Under the pieces are notes generated by a model. That model saw nothing but the letters and a program-made list of their open reading frames with translations. It did not search any database and was not told the DNA's origin. Of a stretch of 32,500 bases of DNA, positions 29,101 through 32,500 are shown one piece after another. Position 1 is the first letter of the stretch; each line of letters starts with the position of its first letter. Location of the stretch: assembly GCA_963575745.1 (NCBI GenBank), contig CAUYUJ010001723.1, forward strand, positions 1-32,500, written 5' to 3'. The stretch comes from Prorocentrum cordatum. Taxonomy: Eukaryota; Sar; Dinophyceae; Prorocentrales; Prorocentraceae. A program made the position numbers and the translations under genes.

Positions 29101-32100
29101 CGGAACAGTTGTGAGCGGTAAGCCTGCAGCTTGACGTAGAAGACTGCCCGTGTCCAGGGAAAGAGGGGGGATGGGCGATCCAGCCAGGGGGGCCCCTGAG
29201 ACCGAGCTGCTGGCTCCAACGGAGAAAGCAGATGATGGCGATGCCCCTTGACGGGGCGAAATGGCTGGCAACGCAGGGGGTTAGGAACAGAGGCGGGAGC
29301 GACGGGCTCAGTGAATCGGGGAAACGTCCGAGGTGCGGCGCGAGTTTCTATTCCAAAGTTTCCAGGTGTCTTGTTTTTACGGTCCTACGGGTGAGGAAGC
29401 GTGTCGATGTCAGGAGAGATGCGGTACTTTGCGGACAGGTGCGAAACGTTGTCTCATATTTCTGCGAACGGTTCGTACGGTTTTGTGTGATGTGCGAGAT
29501 GAAGGCAGCCGCGCGTGGAAACGATTTCGTCGCCGAAGACAGAAATCCCACCACCGGCGGTGCGCGAAAGATGTGCATGAGGGTGGAATGCTCTGCGTTT
29601 GAACGCGTGCAATGGGATGTGCGCCGGAGGGGCGGGGATGAACGCGCTGTGTTTGAGGTTCACAAGTTTGGCATGCAATTGCTCTGGGTAGTGAGTAGAA
29701 TGAGAGGTATACTTTCGTGTGCGGTCGCGGGTGCCCGACGTCGAGCCCGAGGTGACATGGGGTAATTCGACCATTCGACGCGTGCTCCAATAGTGAGTCT
29801 TTTAATGGGCTCTGATTGAGATCGTGGTGCCTCCCTGGGCCAATGACTAGTCGCGTTGCGCTGGGGGTCAAGGGGCGCGCCCTGGGTAACGTGGCGCACC
29901 CCTCGCTTGGCTTTGACGTTCATATCGGAGCAAAGGAAGGACTCTAGGGTGAACCGTGTTATCCCAGGCGCAAGGTTTACAGGGCAATGGCGTGAGCCTC
30001 GATTGCAGGTCTGGGTTGCCCGAGGGCCACCCTTTGAGGGGGCTTGCTGGTGTTCCGCTGACAGAAGTGGCTAAGCCTTGCAGCGACAGTTTGAGCATGG
30101 TGCGTGAAGGCATAGAGTCCAGAAGAGAGGGGCCGTGAGAAACGTCGAGTTGAGATAATGTGCGACCTTGATGAGTGCATCTCCGATCCCGAACCATACA
30201 GCAATCAATATCTTCACATGCCCCAGAGGGCGCCTCGCCCCACATTTTTATTTCGATGGGTGTGTGGCTGTGGAAGGTGACGAGATCTGTAAAGTCTATG
30301 AGCTATCGTTGTGGCTCTGTCGTCGCTGTCCCCGCGCTGTCGCCAATTCGGGAAGCTGTGTTCGGCTCTGTGGCGTCGTGAACAGAAAGAGTTCGATCGA
30401 ATCCCTAATCCTGAGCCGATGATCGCGCATTTTATGCCAGATCGGCTTGGCTCTGGGGGAATTGTAGAGAAAGGTTGGATCTTTCATCGCGGATGCCAGA
30501 GATAACGATGATAGCATGCTGTCGCCAGCATGGAGGAAGTACGGATCCCCTCTCCGCGTGGAAAGGGGGCGGAGTCGTCACGTGGTCTTGCGCTTGCGTT
30601 GATGACCAAGGCTGGGTGCCGGGACATGCACAAGTCCGTGGACGGTAGGTTCTCGGTTTCGGGCGCAGTGTTTCCCCATCGCCGCTTCCGTTTTTAAGCG
30701 GCGAAGGAGAGTGCTGGTGCAATCGCCGCCGAGGGGATTTCCGGTGGCGCCCTTGCCTCTTCCGATGATGAGACGAAGTTCGAGCGTTGGCTTGAAGTTT
30801 CCTCGAGGGCCCCCCTCGTTTCGCGAAGGTTTGATCATGGGGATATGTTGAACTTGTCCGCGCCCGCTGCTGAGGGTGTCGAGGTTCCAATTGTTTTCGA
30901 TCCAGAAGCATTCCTTGCTGTGGCCTGGTGGGGGGATCCCTGCCAGGATTAGCTGTGGTTTCAGGGGGTGTCTGCTGTGTGTGCGGGGTTGCCTTTGAAG
31001 GTGCCGAAGTAAGATGGCTGAGTGTGTGCGATCGCAGCTCCATGAAGCTTCATGTGGTCTCTAGGGCGAATTTTGCTTGCGCCGCAGCTCTCGAAGAGTG
31101 GCAGGCAGCCGAGAGAATCTGGGGCCAGGATTGCTGCTTTTTCGGAGGAGCAGCATATCTAGTCAAGAAGGTTCCGTGGCGGGACGAACCTTAAGTTGTT
31201 GTTGCAGCGAACTGCGGCTCGGAACCCTTGCGTGTCCGTATTGTAACAAAACCGCCATGTATGCGCTCGCCCCCTGGACCCAGCAATCACATGTGCTGCG
31301 CAATCTCGGGCGGCGAACGTTCAGCGCCATTCTGCCCCCTGGAATAGGGCCCGCGGCTGGCGCGGCCGACGCAGGTGGGGTTCTGGCTGGCGCGGCCGGC
31401 TCGGGCGGCCCTGCGTGGCCAGTATCCAGAGATTCTTCAGACGGGTCGAGAAGCAGCCGTCGCTTGGCGCTTCTGGCGGCATGCGCGTCCAGGTGAAGGC
31501 GCAGAGGTGGCAGTGCTCGAAGCTGTGAGAGCCGCGCCCCATTTTGTTCAAGTGAGGAGTTCGGCGTGCATCGCGGACTGCGGAAGGGTGAGTTTCGCTC
31601 CCTCCGCGTGGGCCCGCGGCCATTCCGGGACTTCCCGTGTTTGGGAGGGAGGGGGGCCCCCCGCGGAGATGACGGTCATCGCCGACGCATTGGCAGCGGT
31701 AGAAGCCCAATGGGGTGGGGAAAAGTGCCCGCTAGTTTCTGGCAGACACCGCGTGGCGGTGGCACCTGTCTGCTGTGGACAAGTTCCCCGGTGGTCATGT
31801 GCATGATACTGGAGAAGTCGGATCGCGCATGGGCTGAAAGGATTAAGAACGAGACATGGCTCCGCGCCGACAAGGTCGGCTTGCGCGGGGGATCGTCGAC
31901 GTGATTGTGGAGATCTCGAGTATGTGTGATGATCCTGTCGCAATGTGAAGTGATTGGCAGATCGACCCGGTGTTCCGCGGCTATATGGCGGCTAAAGCGC
32001 AGGGGCAACATGGCGCAAGATGGACTGGCGAATGTGCTGTTGAAAAGGCCTCGCTGATTGGCCCCTGGTCCTCGCCCGTGCTGGCGGGCGCGGGGCCGTC

Positions 32101-32500
32101 GTTCCGCCTCGCCGCGGTTGACGCGGGGCGTCTTCCTGACGTCCTTGGCAGGGGCCGCGTCATCGGCGCGGCCAGTCTGTCCGAAAAAGTTTGCGCCGAA
32201 ATGGGGCCGGATAAGCCGTGGGCGAGGCGTGTGGCGCGCCGCGGTGGCCGTGCTAGTGGTGGAAAGTTTCCAGGAGGGAAAAGACACACAGACACAATGA
32301 ATCGTCGATCCCCCAGAGAATATGGGAAAATATGGGAAGTGGGGGGGACGACAAAAACACAGGTAATATGGGAAAAGACAGGAAATGATTTCATTTGTGT
32401 GTATTTATTTGTGTGTCCCAGGGCCCCTTCAAGTTTTCCTGCCTTCGAGTTCCTGCCATGCCGCGGCCGCGCCTGCGGCTGGCGGGCCCGCTCTGCCTCA
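26146..32500. other. 6.3 kb of low-repeat DNA, no gene recognised
   Basis: The least repetitive part of the window. Open frames stay at or below about 205 aa on either strand, overlap one another, and show no domain I can name. Minor features: a G run near 26658-26669; a doubled GGCTGGCGCGGCC word near 31341 and 31387; and AATATGGGAAAA words near 32318-32370. Intron-rich genes with small exons could be present and would be invisible by eye. No tRNA, rRNA or spliced-leader gene was seen. Confidence 0.4.

Noticed and set aside
28654-29271. 205-aa Ser/Pro-rich frame on the minus strand
   Set aside because: Composition-driven low complexity with no domain. Plus-strand frames overlap it along its length.

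Overview
This window looks like a gene-poor, repeat-dominated stretch of a eukaryotic nuclear genome. The best guess is a dinoflagellate, possibly a GC-rich one such as a Prorocentrum relative (inference, moderate confidence). The reasons are: no prokaryotic-type gene order; only short open frames on both strands, none of which I recognise as a host gene; very many simple and complex tandem repeats; dispersed foldback repeats; and one decayed non-LTR (LINE) reverse transcriptase whose motifs (FDFSQAFPSV, TAGVLQGCPLSGSLF, CADD, YLGV) match the type I know from dinoflagellate genomes. No tRNA, rRNA, spliced-leader or other RNA gene could be supported.

Layout, left to right. 1-660: two diverged copies of a short dispersed repeat (D) and one copy of repeat C. 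690-820 and 1220-1324: simple repeats. 2586-2914: a T-rich tract between two 54-bp direct repeats. 3430-4107: a long TCA/ATC satellite. 4462-4493: a hairpin. 4750-5850 and 8851-9197: dispersed families B and A. 6750-7440: a diverged pair of about 0.25-kb repeats (E). 7802-8086: a long inverted repeat. 9646-13684: a large composite of two tandem units of about 1.9-2.0 kb. Each unit runs through a CCCGGGTG octamer array, a CCCTATAG array, a GC-rich block, a GAT satellite of about 1 kb punctuated by GTGTCCCG, a 12-bp GATCGATTGTGA array and a second CCCTATAG array. 13882-14612: a related element with a poly-T core and a long CCCTATAG array. 15211-17935: four more A-family copies or half-copies. 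18095-18144: a perfect 17-bp hairpin. 18370-19010: the broken reverse transcriptase. 19133-19487: GTGG microsatellite and a 53-bp minisatellite. 19600-21592: about 22 copies of a 90-bp satellite. 21605-21790: purine and GAT microsatellites. 21855-25145: a two-copy repeat with period near 1.82 kb. 25852-26145: the CCCTATAG element again, in the opposite orientation. 26146-32500: lower-repeat DNA with no gene I can recognise.

There is no operon or pathway to describe. The most notable structure is the A family. Four copies keep the ability to form the same nested stem-loop, and several differences fall as G-T (G-U) wobbles rather than breaks, followed in some copies by a second hairpin with a pyrimidine-rich loop. 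The second is the composite satellite element, whose outer edges are marked by the 10-bp inverted pair CCCCAATCAG / CTGATTGGGG. Hand comparison of the two copies near 21.9 and 23.7 kb shows substitutions spread evenly over codon phases, so most open frames there look like chance. I saw no convincing new protein-based system.
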